Shown in pieces: positions 9,475 to 20,580 of a stretch of 64,000 nucleotides of DNA (the stretch's first letter is position 1; each line of letters starts with the position of its first letter). The DNA is from CAZGIF01 sp964526045 (GTDB taxonomy: Bacteria > Patescibacteriota > Gracilibacteria > Absconditabacterales > Absconditicoccaceae). The notes under the pieces are model-generated. The model was not told where the DNA came from, made no database searches, and was given only the letters and a program-made list of their open reading frames with translations. The DNA lies in the NCBI GenBank assembly GCA_964526045.1, contig CAZGIF010000003.1:142909-206908 (forward strand), written 5' to 3'. The position numbers and the translations under genes were made by a program.

Positions 9475-11199
9475 ATGGATCAGATAACTACTCTCAATAT
9501 TCTCAAATCATGACGCAATGTGTTTTTGACTGGGCAAGCGTGAAGTTGAAAGACGTACGTAATTAATCAGTTTGTTGAGCGGTTGTGGGCATGTGATATT
9601 CCTGTTGCAATCACGGCTTCTACATGAATTGCAGCCACGCATATTTGATGAGTGACAATACATTCTCGATCAGGTGTTGGTATCAAAAATCGTCTTTCTG
9701 AAAGAGATTTGGATCTTTTGGAACAAAAAGAATACATCCACAAAAACGTCTCCAAACCCAAAGTCTTGATCATTGATGAAGTATCAATGCTGAGTTCATA
9801 TTTGCTGGATATGGTTGATCGTATTGCCAAAAAGGTAAGACGAGATGATCGTGCATTTGGTGGTTTGCAGGTTGTGTTTGTGTGAGATTTTTTTCAGCTT
9901 CCACCAGTGGTTGCAGGTATGAATGATACCAAAAGATTTGCTTTTGCTGCCAAATCTCGAAACGCGTCTGATTTGGCTTTTTGTTATTTGACAACACAAT
10001 ATAGACAGTGAGATGGTGGGTTTCGTACATTGCTCAATCAACTGAGAGTATGAGATGTACAAGAAGATAGTCTGACGCTATTGAAGTCAAGAATGATAGA
10101 GACGTCCGATGGAGATATTCACGAAAATACTGTTCATTTGTATACTCACAATGCTGACGTCGACCGTGTCAATGCGGAGCGTCTTGCTGAGTTGGATGAA
10201 GAAGAGGTGATTTTGGATGCAAGTGGTATGTGAGATAGTAAACTGATCAAAGTCATAGCCAAAAATATGCTTGCACCGCAAGTTTTGAGACTCAAAGTCT
10301 GAGCAATTGTTCTTTTTGTCAAAAATAATGCTCAAAAGTGATACGTGAACGGAACGAGTGGTAAAGTAGTTTGATTTACATCCAAAGACTATCCAATCGT
10401 ACAATGTGCTGACTGAAACAAAATCGTTGCTGAACCTGAACTCTGGTCTATAGAACAAGCAGACGAGATACTTGCAAGTGTGTCACAAGTTCCACTCAAG
10501 CTTGCACGAGCAATTACTGTTCATAAATCTCAAGGTATGACGCTCGACCGTGCTATTATCGATCTTTCAAAGGTCTTTGAACCCTGACAGGCGTATGTTG
10601 CACTTTCTAGGTTGAGAACGATTGAGTGACTTATTTTGCAGTGAGTTAATCCTCATTGACTCCGTGCTCATCCTTTGGTCGTGAGAGCAGATGCATATTT
10701 TGCACAGCAATCAGCTGATTTAGAATCAAGTTTTGATCATCTTTCATCTGATGATCGACAGAAAGTACACAAAAAATTTGTAAATCTTATTGGTGGTACA
10801 TATGTCTCTCAGGAGGATATCCCACCTCATACTATCACTCAAAAATCATATAAAAGCTCACAATCCCAAAAATCTAACAAAGTAAGTACAATAGACCAAA
10901 CACTTGAACTTGTACAACAAAGCCTTTCTATCAAACAAATAGCTCAAGAACGTGATCTGACCGAGCAGACTATCTGGTCTCATATTTTCAAAATACGCGA
11001 TAGCTATCCTGATGTCTCTTTGGAACAGTATAAATGACCACAAGAACGTATAAAAAATATGTCTGACGCGGTCACAGTACTGTCAGCCAATCAAGCCAAT
11101 CTAGATGCAAAATGACAAGTGAAGCTTTCTGCGTTATTTCATCATTTCAACAAAAAATATAGTTATGATGAAATCAAACAATGTTTGTTGTTTGTATAG
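9475..11199 (+). CDS. Pif1/RecD-like superfamily 1B DNA helicase with C-terminal HTH
   Basis: A 574-aa helicase. Walker A is GQAGSGKT (about 20-27), motif II is VLIIDEVSML (about 96-105), and motif III is VVFVGDFFQLPPV. Motifs V/VI appear as ARAITVHKSQGMTLDRAIIDL and QAYVALSRL, the Pif1 signature order. The last 170 residues contain a helix-turn-helix like the HTH found at the ends of some Pif1 and RecQ proteins (LVQQSLSIKQIAQERDLTEQ). Such 5'-3' helicases unwind replication blocks and G-quadruplexes. Gly codons in Walker A include TGA. It is complete, with no partner nuclease next to it. Confidence 0.92.
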
Positions 11200-11289
11200 G
11201 GTTTTTGTAAAGTATATTTGTGTCTAAAATTGATCTTTTTTTCAAAAACCATACAATAGAGAGTATTCTATTTATTTTGATACTTTTGA

Positions 11290-12261
11290 ATGTCCGAATC
11301 TACAAAAACCAATGTTGAATCTACAAAAACCAAAATGAAACTAACAGCATTACGAAAAAAAGCCAAAAAAATAAAAAGTAGAATCTCATGATATATCAAA
11401 AATCTATTTGCTAAAAATACTACATCTAAAAATGATCTACAACTAGAAAAATCTATATTTCCAGGTAAAAAACTTTATGCTGCCCATGGTACAAAAACTT
11501 ATAAAGAGTACATTATGCCATCAAAACTAAACGAAGATGTGTTACAATGTATTTCTACATATTGTCGTTGAAATGGTTTTACATTTGAACCAAACCAATT
11601 TGAATCAACAGAAGACTTTGTTTCACAGAAAAATAAAGTAGAAAAATTGTGTAAAGACGCAGGTATTGAGGGTGATTATATCCTATGAGTACGACAAAAA
11701 CTTGTAGAAAACAATCCTACACTCAAAGACATTGATACATTTTTGCAAAAACATAGCTATGATCAAGAGATATTGTCTGATGCAATTGGAGGTGTTGCGT
11801 CACAGTTCACAGAACAAGATACATTGTATTTCTTGGAAAGATCACAATGAGAAATGTATTATGATAAGCATACACAATGTGTCACAGATGCTGTTAGTGC
11901 CTTGTGAGGTATGCAAAAATTATTGCAAGACAATAAAAAAGATATACATACTTTGCTACAAAAGCTAAAAAAAGAATATGAAAATGATCGAGATCCGAAA
12001 GCTGTTGCTGAAAGCTATAGAGCAAATTGAATGTGAGAAGAATCGTTTTTTTATTATATTGTTGCTATATATATCGATGATGAAAAAGAAATTGATGTAG
12101 ATGGATTCATACAAGAGCTATCAAAGAATCCATTTGCATGATATAGTTGTCTAACAATCTTGAGTAGTGTAAAAATCAACCCAGGGTATATCCAACATCC
12201 ACATACGTTTTTCTCTGAAATTCGACCAAAATATATTGCTTGAATAAAAAACAATTCGTAA
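11290..12261 (+). CDS. hypothetical protein, 323 aa
   Basis: ATG 11290 is followed by a short direct repeat at the N-terminus (ESTKT twice) and a strongly basic segment (LRKKAKKIKSRISG). The body is mixed alpha/beta, with Cys residues scattered and no signal peptide or membrane span. Eight or more TGA codons are in frame, and the stop is TAA. It follows the Pif1-like helicase on the same strand after a 90-bp gap. No motif that I recognise; the basic head could bind nucleic acid or the membrane. Confidence 0.6.
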
Positions 12262-12307
12262 ATAAATACGCAAGTATCTAGAAAAGTTTTTTTTTACTTT
12301 TATATAC

Positions 12308-12628
12308 ATGATGGAAAATCCATACTCGATTGTTTTGACAACAACAGCTACTCAAGAGGAAGCTGAGTTTATAACACAACAGCTTTTGCTAAAAAAACTC
12401 GCTGCTTGTATTCATATTTCTCCAACAACAAGCCATTATGTACGAAATGGTAAACTTGAAGTTGCAAAAGAATACGTTCTATCTATAAAAACTAGAACAC
12501 GTGATTTTGAAGTTATACAAAAAGTTATCAAAGAGAATCATTCGTATGATATCCCTCAAATAATTCAAACACCGATTACCGACTGATCAAAAGAGTATAT
12601 CTATCGAATGGATGAAGTGATAGAATAG
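12308..12628 (+). CDS. cutA: CutA-like divalent cation tolerance protein
   Basis: A 106-aa protein of the PII-like CutA1 family, full length for the family. IVLTTTATQEEAEFI is the first strand and helix, LLLKKLAACIHISPTTSHY corresponds to the conserved LAACvni.p..SiY segment, and EYVLSIKTRTRDFEVIQKVIKENHSYD followed by IPQIIQTPITDGSKEYI matches the HPYevPeii..pi..g...Yl..i motif. The usual Trp after SiY-W is changed here. CutA trimers bind copper and other divalent ions; the physiological role is still debated. Start chosen at ATG 12308, although ATG 12311 is equally possible. Confidence 0.9.
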
Positions 12629-12695
12629 TGTTACAAAACCCTTATATCAACGTATATATTAATAGCAAGTCTATTAATTTATATATACAATCGTC

Positions 12696-13877
12696 ATGAA
12701 GTGAAACTTAGTAAAGCTTGTCTTTTTGTCAGCAGTAACAACTACGGTTTTATTTTGAATTAGTCAGTTAGTTTTTTGACTAGATTTTGCTATAGAAGCA
12801 CCAGTATTTTTCATAGAATCTGACAATTATATTTATTGAAATATAGTATCTGACAACGAATTAGAACGTCCTATCTATGTATTAGAGTCTCCAGAATGAG
12901 TCTATAAAGCAAATATAACTAGAGAACGTTTCGAAGAGGATATGGAAAATAAAACAAGACAAAAAATTTCAGATCAATATGATGTTTTCATCCTCAACGA
13001 GGATAAATCTTCGTGATACGGTATCAGATATGAAGAGATACAAGAAGATGATTATATTATTGGAGATCCATTTACATGAATGAATATATCATCAAGTCCT
13101 TACTGAATATGAGACCTTAAACATTTTTGGTATTTCGGTAAATTTCCAGAATATATCAATGCAATATGAATCAAAAAAGATAATGTACACAAATTTATGT
13201 ACCATGATAAGAACTCAATAATCCATTTTATTGGCTCTAGTACACCTGGTAAGAGAAAAGTATTTGTTATCAAAAAAGGAGAAATTCATAAAATTCTCTT
13301 TTGAGAAGAAGAATTTAGTACAAAAACATATAAACTCGATACATCAAAGTATTTTTCTAAGTCATCATGATGTTACACATGAAATTGTTTTTGAAAAGAC
13401 CATATTATGATACGTTGAGATATCACAACGTGAGCTGCAATACATCAACAATCATTTCTCTCTTTAGATGAGTATCTATATAGTATGTGAGAAAATAATA
13501 CATATGGTTTCTTAGATTCATTATTTAGATATGAACGCTGAGAAGATTGGTATCAAAGACTAATATGAAGTTATCGTATAAGTTCTCAATATGACTTATG
13601 TGGTGATGTATGTATCAGAGAAGGTAATACCGAAGAAGAAAATCTTTCAATTGTTTTAGATTCATCAAAATTTATACAGATTGATGATTGAAGGGTTTTT
13701 ATCAGCATGCAATGAATGAAGACTGCTATCTATTCAAAATCTATGATAGATGAGGTCCTAAACGATATCCAAGAAGAAGATCGCTATATTCCGACTAAAA
13801 GAGATTTAGATCTTTTACAAAAATTATCTAATATCTTGCATAATCTTTCATTGCTGATAAAAAGATTTATTTGATAA
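12696..13877 (+). CDS. exported hypothetical protein, 393 aa
   Basis: The start ATG 12696 gives a hydrophobic N-terminus (about residues 4-30) that is either a signal anchor or an uncleaved signal peptide. The rest is a large extracytoplasmic region rich in Tyr, Asp and Gly, with no recognised motif. It contains Cys residues in pairs (GCYTGNCFG near residue 230; LCGDVC near 310) that could form disulfides outside the cell. More than twenty TGA codons are in frame. TATATA stands just before the start. Probably a surface or envelope protein; family unknown. Confidence 0.6.
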
Positions 13878-13947
13878 ATCGCTTCAATAACCATACTATC
13901 TCAAAAAAAAATTAAGAATTTTAAGAAATTTTACTTTACTACTACTA

Positions 13948-14919
13948 ATGAATTCTAGCCCCCTTTTTGATCAACATGTCTGACTTGGTACATTTTCTTT
14001 TTCTAATGTTTTTTCAAAAGTTTCACAAAAAGAAGCTGAGAATATTGTGAATTTATTTTTCGAGAATAAATGACAGTATGTAGAGACCGCTCCTGTTTAT
14101 CCAATAAATACAGTAAATCTTGGTAGTATATTAGCTCATTATAAAAGAAGCTCTTACTTTTTGGCAACAAAATGTGTGACATGATCCAAAAGTTGAGAAA
14201 AAGTGAGAAGTGGTAAACGTGATTTTATTCTAAATCAGGTTTTAGCTGAAACAAAAAGACTAGGTGTTGGTTATATAGATCTTGTACAATCTCATAGTAT
14301 CCCTGATGACGTGAATCTCAAAGAATTAGCTGTTAATTTACAATATCTAAAAGATAATAATCTGACACGTTATATCTGAGTTTCCAATGTAGATGTACAT
14401 TCATTAAAAGTTATGAGTGACCGATGTGATATTTCTTTTGTACAAAACAGATTTTCTTTAATTCACTAATCAAGTCAAAGAGTTTTGGAAAACTTTTGTA
14501 AAGAAAGAAATATTTTTTTTAATCCTTATCAAGTTATTGAGAGATGACTTCTGACAGATATTCCGACTAAGTGAGGCATGTGGAGCAATGAAGACATGAG
14601 ATCAAAAAAGTATGAATATCAATATGAACAATATGTGACAGTAAGAGAACGAGTGGAGAGGATGCTTGTTCCTTTATCAAAAAAATACTCTTTGAAAATA
14701 GAGAATATGGTTACACATTGGGTTGCTATGCAACCTCAAGTAAAATTACCTATCGTATGAGTAACGAAAGCTTCTCAACTCAAGCCATTGCTTACTAAGT
14801 TCACTAACTTTGATACTTCAGATCTTGTTTCAGACTTAAATAGTGCATACCTCTCTTTACAAAAACATGTGCAGGAGACGTATGACTTAAGTATAGAAAC
14901 ATATCGTTGATTAGTTTAA
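13948..14919 (+). pseudogene. aldo/keto reductase interrupted by in-frame TAA
   Basis: The frame encodes an aldo/keto reductase. GLGTFSF opens the barrel, ETAPVYP carries the catalytic Tyr region, SYFLATK the Lys and VQSHSIPDD the His-containing strand. RYIGVSNV, VQNRFSLIH and later GLLTDIP and PIVGVTKASQLKPLL match the later strands and cofactor loop. A TAA at 14467-14469 (codon 174) interrupts the frame right after SLIH; the frame then continues intact to TAA 14917-14919. The Asp usually in DTAxxYG is Glu here. Gln (CAA) would suit the interrupted position. Either a recent nonsense pseudogene or read-through. Confidence 0.7.
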
Positions 14920-15037
14920 ATAAAAACTAAGGACTAATAGCTTTTATATTTTGCTTAGTTTTCTGTTGATCAGTATTTTCAAATAGTTATATATCATTAT
15001 ATACTAGGCGTATTTATTTTACATTTTTATTAGTTAC

Positions 15038-15430
15038 ATGAAATTTTTTAAAGAATTCCAAAAGTTTGCACTCAAATGAAATGTTATAGATTTGGCTGTG
15101 TGAGTTGTGATATGATCATCATTCAACAAAATCGTTTCTTCATTGGTAGATAGTATTATTATGCCTGTTCTAGGTGTTTTTACTGCAGGGAAAGATTTTT
15201 CAAAACTACAAATAAACGTTGCTGACGTAGTAATTCCATACGGTGCGTTTGTGCAGTCAGTAGTAGATTTTTTATTGATAGCTTTTGTGTTATTTGCTAC
15301 AATTAAGGTAATGAACCGTCTTTTGGACAAAGAAGAGAAAAAAGAACAAGCAAAAGCAGTTGTACCAACAAAAGAAGAAGAGTTGCTGACTGAGATCAGA
15401 GATGCGATTGTCAAGAACGGTAAAGTATAA
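15038..15430 (+). CDS. mscL: large-conductance mechanosensitive channel MscL
   Basis: A 130-aa channel, typical MscL length. FFKEFQKFALKGNVIDLAVGVVIGSSFNKIVSSLV is the family start and TM1 (seen in pieces: KEFQKFALKGNVIDLAVG, then IGSSFNKIV). SIIMPVLGV is the periplasmic entry, PYGAFVQSVVDFLLIAFVLFA the TM2 region, and KEEELLTEIRDAI the C-terminal bundle helix. It opens on hypo-osmotic shock to release solutes. Several TM1 glycines are encoded by TGA. A terminator hairpin follows at 15471. Confidence 0.97.
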
Positions 15431-15470
15431 AAATGTGATTTCTAATTGACATTGTCTTTCTTATTTATAG

Positions 15471-15501
15471 AAAAAGGTAGTCGTTACATGGCTACTTTTT
15501 T
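15471..15501 (+). terminator. rho-independent terminator after mscL
   Basis: Ten-base stem AAAAAGGTAG / CTACTTTTTT with one G-T pair and an 11-base loop, the 3' arm ending in a T run. It lies between mscL and the unknown gene cluster. Confidence 0.7.
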
Positions 15502-15519
15502 AAAAAAGATAATAAAATA

Positions 15520-16278
15520 ATGGAAAATATAAATTTATTTGCGAATGGCGATGGCGTACTTTGACAGCATTCTTTTATGCAGAAGCTCAACAAACCAGAG
15601 GTGTTGAAATTCTCCTCTGAACTTAAATGAGTTATTTTGCCTCAAAAAAGCATTGTCAAAGTTACTGGAAAATTTGAAAATCCAAAAAGAGTATATAACT
15701 TAACCATTACTTTTGGAGATGAAATACATGTATGTCTAGAATCAATAGAATGAGGAAATGCAATAACTTTTGAAAATTCAGAAGTTGTAGCAGAACCATT
15801 GTTTTGAAACGTTCAAACAAGCACTTCCTATAGCTTGATGAATTGAGCTTTGGTCATACGAAATAAAACAAATCCTCAGATATTTGAACCTACAAATTTT
15901 AACCCTGGTCAAAGTCCACATATTTCTTACTGGGCATTAGAAAAAAGTGAGAATCAAAAGACCAAAGAAGCAAGATCTACGCATGATATATTTTTAACCT
16001 TTCTTGATTCAGATGTAAAAGATAGTATTGAAAAATCTGATGCCAGAGAGAATAAATCAACGTGAAATTTTGCTAATATTAGATTACAAATCAATCTAAT
16101 AGAGCAAAGATCAGGTGAAAAAAATACTTCAAATTGAATTATGGATACTATGATACGTGAACAGTGATTTACTAACTTCAAGCGAGAAAATAAATTAAGA
16201 ACTGAAACTGAATACAAAAAGATTTCTCCTCATACTCATTATCATCTCTTACCAAAATGAGGTGTAAAAAATAAGTAA
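15520..16278 (+). CDS. hypothetical protein, 252 aa
   Basis: First of five consecutive same-strand genes that I do not recognise. It starts at ATG 15520 just after the mscL terminator. No signal peptide or membrane span, so probably cytosolic. Residues about 35-100 read as beta-rich (VKVTGKFENPKRVYNLTITFG). A segment DIFLTFLDSDVKD resembles HSIFLTFACKDKKD in the next gene, suggesting the two are distant paralogues. The C-terminus ends with a His-rich stretch, SPHTHYHLLPKGG. TGA occurs in frame more than ten times. Confidence 0.6.
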
Positions 16279-16356
16279 AAACTAAATGATGCCGATACAA
16301 GATAAAAATCAGAAAAATAAATAAAGAAGTACAATTTATTTTATGACCAAAGAAAG

Positions 16357-16953
16357 ATGAAAAGAACGTGATCTGTGTTAAAATTTGTGTGAGAACCTCT
16401 ATTGCCATATGCTAATACTATAACAAGCACAAAAGATGGTTTTAATGTTTTTGTTACATTCGATACGTGAGAAAAATTTCTATTACAAGTAGAGTGTTCA
16501 ACATCTGATCTTATAATAACTCTTACTTCTTGAGGTAATAAGTTGTTAGCGACTTCACAAGATTTTTGACAAGAGTCTACACAACTAGAAACAGAGCAAG
16601 TTTTGTCAAAGATCTTAAGTATTTTACCGAAGAGTAAAATGTCTTTTTCTGGCAATGCTTGACAAGAGCCACTCTGGAAATATGACTACAATGAAAAGCA
16701 ATCAAGATTATGAGATGTGGATGCGAAAGAGTTTTTTCATAGCATATTTCTTACCTTTGCTTGTAAAGATAAAAAAGATTGTCAAATGGCTATGGAAATA
16801 ATTTTTCACTATATTTGATCAAAAATAGAATCAAAAAATATCTATGGTCCTGAAACGTGAACAATGGTATCTGTTCAATTTGCAGAAGATACTAGCAAAG
16901 AAGAATATCATCAAGTTCCTATGAAAACAGAACATAATCGACAAATAAAATAA
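16357..16953 (+). CDS. hypothetical protein, 198 aa, possible paralogue of upstream gene
   Basis: Start ATG 16357 is used because the earlier ATG 16343 is out of frame and closes quickly. The protein is beta-rich at the N-terminus (GFNVFVTFDTGEKFLLQVE) with a helical C-terminal part (HSIFLTFACKDKKDCQMAME). That last segment resembles one in the preceding gene. No export signal. The next gene begins 22 bp after its stop, so the cluster is probably an operon. Confidence 0.55.
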
Positions 16954-16974
16954 TAATTTATAAAAACCTTTAGA

Positions 16975-17379
16975 ATGATCAAAAACCCAGAAATATATTT
17001 AGAACAAAGAGGTATAAGTATTAATTTTGTAGCAAATATCGAAGGTTTAGATTATGCAATATGATATACTGCTGACAAGATTTTTGTTGCTTTTTGTGGA
17101 GAATGAGTACATGTTGCAGTTATGGATTATACAAACCTGACTAGTTATTCTAAGATAGAAAAGGCATTGTTCAATTTAACACTTACAGATCCCGATCTAT
17201 ATATAAATTACGAAGTCTTTGATATTACCTGTGAAGAGTTTCATAAAAATAAGGATCTTGATATGAAGCAGATTACATCAGATGTTATAGATCTTGATAT
17301 TGCTTGAATTGAGTTTATATTGATTCTGTTGTATAGAGAATCTGTTGAACTGTATCATGATATGACAAATACAAATTAG
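16975..17379 (+). CDS. hypothetical protein, 134 aa
   Basis: Small acidic protein between unknown genes. ATG 16975 to TAG 17377-17379; in-frame TGA codons in IGYTAD, GEGVHV and IAGIEF. Alternating strand-like hydrophobic segments (KIFVAFCGEGVHVAVMDY) and a C-terminal helix. No signal peptide, no known motif. Confidence 0.5.
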
Positions 17380-17424
17380 ACTTATACTTTAAAAATATAC
17401 ACATTTATCAAAAATCATAATTTA

Positions 17425-17856
17425 ATGTCTTTGGCAGTTTATAATGCAGAGTTACATAAACATGCACATAAAAACAAAATAGAAGTTTCTTCCCAATTGT
17501 GAGTTTCATGTGCAGTTATTAAGACACAAGAATCGTTATTAGTTGTGATTTTACATGAAGAGATCTCTGTTCTTTTTATTGATTGACGCAAAGCTACGTC
17601 TCATGCTGAACTTAGTCTAGTTGAACATCGTCACATACTACCAAACCTCAATAATACAAGCATATTAAAAATCTCTCATGACAATAACAATGACTTCGAT
17701 ACACTTACTTTGGATATGACGGTTGTCGAAGTAGAGGATCCGAGAAGTCATACAGTATTGCAGGTAGCAATAATACAATTATTAAATCAAACCTTGGTTG
17801 AAAAATCAAACTTAATCAAAAATGCACATTTATGATCTGAGTATACAAATCAGTAA
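17425..17856 (+). CDS. hypothetical protein, 143 aa
   Basis: ATG 17425 to TAA 17854-17856, followed directly by a terminator hairpin, which would end the transcript begun in the cluster. The sequence alternates short strands (LLVVILHEEISVLFIDG) and loops and ends in a helix. Weak resemblance in layout to the preceding 134-aa protein (short hydrophobic core, acidic). Unrecognised. Confidence 0.5.
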
Positions 17857-17878
17857 ATATGAAAAAGAAATGCTAAGG

Positions 17879-17906
17879 AATAGTTTTTATACAACTATTT
17901 TTTTTT
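17879..17906 (+). terminator. rho-independent terminator
   Basis: Seven-base stem AATAGTT / AACTATT with a 7-base loop followed by eight T's. Confidence 0.75.
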
Positions 17907-17960
17907 GTGAGAGTTCAGTAGAAATGTCAGTAGAAGTATTTTATTGTTATTGTTTAGAAT

Positions 17961-17981
17961 AAGCAAGTTTTTGACTTGCTT
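17961..17981 (+). repeat. inverted repeat (hairpin)
   Basis: Perfect 8-base arms AAGCAAGT / ACTTGCTT with a 5-base loop, just upstream of the next gene and without a clear T run. It overlaps an in-frame TAA (17960-17962). It may be a regulatory hairpin in the leader. Confidence 0.5.
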
Positions 17982-18010
17982 GTTCTTACGAATTTCAAAA
18001 TCCTACGGAT

Positions 18011-18745
18011 GTGTCTGTTGATACTATTGGTAGTGAAATATTAGAATCACAACTTCAAGAAAAAGATGGATCTTTTATGTCTGTTCCAATGCAGAGGGCC
18101 TTTCTTGGTAAGATTGTTACGCCTATGTGATTTCTTTGAATGTCACAAGATCGACTGCAGGATTTATTATATCATGCTCTGTCTTTAGATAATTCTTTGA
18201 GTGAAAAATATCCAGAAAGACACTCTGCTTTATTGTTTCATCATACAGACTCTTACTCTAAACACATATGAGTAAATGCCGATGATATAGAAGCAGTGCA
18301 AAAATATATTGGTAATACTGCACCAGAATCTCATATTCATAATTTTTCTCAAAAAATTCTTGGTTTTACAGTACGTATTTGAGATGACATCTATGACGTT
18401 TTTGATATGTCGGAAAACGAAATTTCTGCATTACAAGACATCATGGATATTATAGTATTTATCTCTATATCAAATACTAAAACTCAAGAAGATATAGCAC
18501 ATACAATTGTTGATACTACAAAAACTATTCTACAATTACCAAAGGGACCAGAACATGCATATACTTTCATCTCATTTATGATAGAAAATGCTCAGAGAGT
18601 AGTTATGATCCTATCAAGGTCTCTAGAAGATGGTATTGATATATCTAGAAAAAGTACTGAAAAAAAGATTATGAATTTAGATTCAAAAAATCTTGATCCA
18701 TATCATCTCAAAATGGCTGAAGTTATAGAATGATTTGATTTGTAG
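18011..18745 (+). CDS. hypothetical protein, about 244 aa
   Basis: The frame is open from 17963 to TAG 18743-18745. The start is unclear: GTG 18011 or ATG 18080 are possible. An upstream ATG 17924 in the same frame is cut off by TAA 17960-17962 after 12 codons, and the residues after that TAA read like a lipobox (FGLACS). The body is alpha-helical (DLLYHALSLDNSLSEKYPER; DIAHTIVDTTKTILQLP) with no membrane spans. It stands between two terminators and the HIT gene. Family unknown. The upstream extension could be another case of an in-frame stop at a Gln-compatible site. Confidence 0.5.
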
Positions 18746-18770
18746 ATAATGTTTTAAATAGATATATAGC

Positions 18771-19214
18771 ATGCATGACTCTCACTGTCCTTTTTGCAAC
18801 CCTGACCACCAATTATTGATTCAAAGCACAGAGCATTGTCATATACTTCTAAACCTAATGCAAATAAAAAAGTCTGACGCTATTTTGGTTACGCCAAAAC
18901 ATCACGTAAAGTCTTTGACAGACATGTCTCTTGAACAACGACGCGATTTTTGCGATACTATTTTGTAAGTACGTACTCTTTTGGAAAAAAACTGACGATC
19001 AAAGTTTAATGTCCTTATCAATGAGTGACTGGTTGCATGATAGACAGTTCCACATATTCATTGACATGTCTTTTCAAGACAAGATAAAGACGGTATCAAA
19101 AACATGATGAGAAAAAATAAAAAAAATATTTTAACAGAACGAAAAGAACAACAAAAAGAAGAAGTGATTACTAGGATTGCATCGTACTTTTCAGATCAAA
19201 AGATTGATAAGTAG
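18771..19214 (+). pseudogene. HIT (histidine triad) hydrolase with two in-frame stops
   Basis: The frame from ATG 18771 to TAG 19212-19214 encodes a complete HIT protein except for TAA at 18966-18968 (codon 66) and TAG at 19041-19043 (codon 91). CPFCNPD opens it, VTPKHHVKSLTDMSLEQ is the conserved helix entry and VPHIHGHVF (His 95, 97, 99) is the triad. The TAG falls exactly at the Gln that nearly all HIT proteins have two residues before the first His (aGQtVpHiHxH). Reading both stops as Gln gives a textbook HIT enzyme. It is either a nonsense pseudogene made by C-to-T changes or a case of stop-codon read-through. Confidence 0.75.
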
Positions 19215-19251
19215 AATTGATTGCATTTTTTTTCTTATTATGTATTAATAG

Positions 19252-19281
19252 TTGACAAGTCTTTTTATGTAAATTTATTCT
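19252..19281 (+). promoter_or_regulatory. sigma-70-like promoter
   Basis: TTGACA (19252-19257), 18-base spacer, TATTCT (19276-19281). The ATG follows 12 bases later, so the leader would be only a few bases. Confidence 0.55.
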
Positions 19282-19293
19282 AATCATTAAAAA

Positions 19294-20100
19294 ATGAAAA
19301 ACTCTTCGGTTCAAACTACTTCTTTGTGAAATGGTAAAATATACGCATACAAACAATACGACTCCATAGATAGAGAGACAATTGGAGGTCTGCATTTTTC
19401 TATAGTATGAGAAAAAAACAAGACTAAAATAATGTCTTTAATAGATGATGCAAGGCAACAAGAACAAGAAGAAGTGTGAGTAATGGTTGGAGCGCTTGAA
19501 AAGATATGATTCTCAGTAGAAAAGATGCTTGATGCTATTAGCTCTTGATCTAGCAGTCGAGAAGATATAAAAAAAGAACTTGCTTTACTTACATCATGAG
19601 ATAAATGAAATTTTGATATTTGTATGAGCTGTCTGATAACTGCTGCATTAGTAAGATGAATAAACGTAAATTTAACGGAAATATGATTTACGTCGCTTAG
19701 AATTCATGAAACACAGAGAATACTTTCTGCACCAAAGAATGTAGAATTATCGCTCTTATTCGAATATAATATTTCAATGACAATGCTTTCAGATACTTCT
19801 GATGTTGAAACAATATTGACTGTTGTAGCAAGAAAAGAACTAGTTTCTTTAAAGGATAGTGTTTCTACAATACTTAAATGAGGTTATAATTGAGAATCTG
19901 TATATACTCACTATCCGCTTTCGTGAGATATGTCTAGCGATCTAATTGATGCATTTAGATTTTTAGATAAATCTATGTGAATCAATCATGGCGTATCTGA
20001 TGAGCAAGTTAAGAAGTTAAGTAATGATGTTTTATTGATTTTAGCTAATATTGAAACCGATAATAAGAATTATTTTGACTGAACTGATTTAGATAGCTAA
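19294..20100 (+). CDS. hypothetical protein, 268 aa
   Basis: ATG 19294 directly follows a promoter-like pair. The product is soluble and mostly helical from residue 45 on (IMSLIDDARQQEQEEVGVMVG), with a Ser/Gly-rich linker (ISSGSSSRED). It ends at TAA 20098-20100, only 10 bp from the convergent dtd gene. No signal peptide and no motif that I can name. TGA codons are frequent. Confidence 0.6.
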
Positions 20101-20110
20101 TGACTTTGTT

Positions 20111-20563
20111 TTACAAATCCCATACATAATGAATTGGTCATGATGCTATCGCATCAATGCTCATCATTGCACCAAACTCTCATGTTATCAGATTGATATC
20201 TGTTGTTTGGATTTTTTCTATCAAAAGGTTATAAAAAGATAGAGCTTCTTTGTATCATGCACTTCACCCAAAATCTGGCTTTCTGCCATTGTCAAAACGT
20301 CACGCTAACGTAAAATTGGAAACGACCAAGAGATTATTTCACACGTCCTTGAGTGTCTGGTCAATTTTTTCACTTCACAAAGAAAGCATACGATTGTTTG
20401 TAAGCCTTGTGATGCAGGTCTGGATTGCATTCTCCACGTTCGATTCATTTTTTTCAAAACATACATACATAACAATACCAGCCTCCATAGATCTTGTGAT
20501 CGTTTCCTCAGAAGTTGTGATGGTTATAGTTGCCTTACGTACTTGTTGAATAATACATTTCAT
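20111..20563 (-). CDS. dtd: D-aminoacyl-tRNA deacylase
   Basis: A 150-aa DTD. MKCIIQQVRKATITI is the family start. LLVVSNFTLAGRFDNGRKPDF aligns with the conserved VSQFTLyGd.kkGnRPsF. GEFGAMMSIDAIASGPIHYVWDL aligns with the C-terminal G.FGa.M.V...NdGPvT motif; the Gly-Pro dipeptide that proofreads chirality is kept, though the residues around it differ. DTD removes D-amino acids, and also Gly, from tRNAs, which is of interest in a cell with an extra UGA-reading tRNA-Gly (inference). It lies downstream of rsmE on the same strand. Confidence 0.9.
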
Positions 20564-20580
20564 ATGTCCAAATCAAAAAA

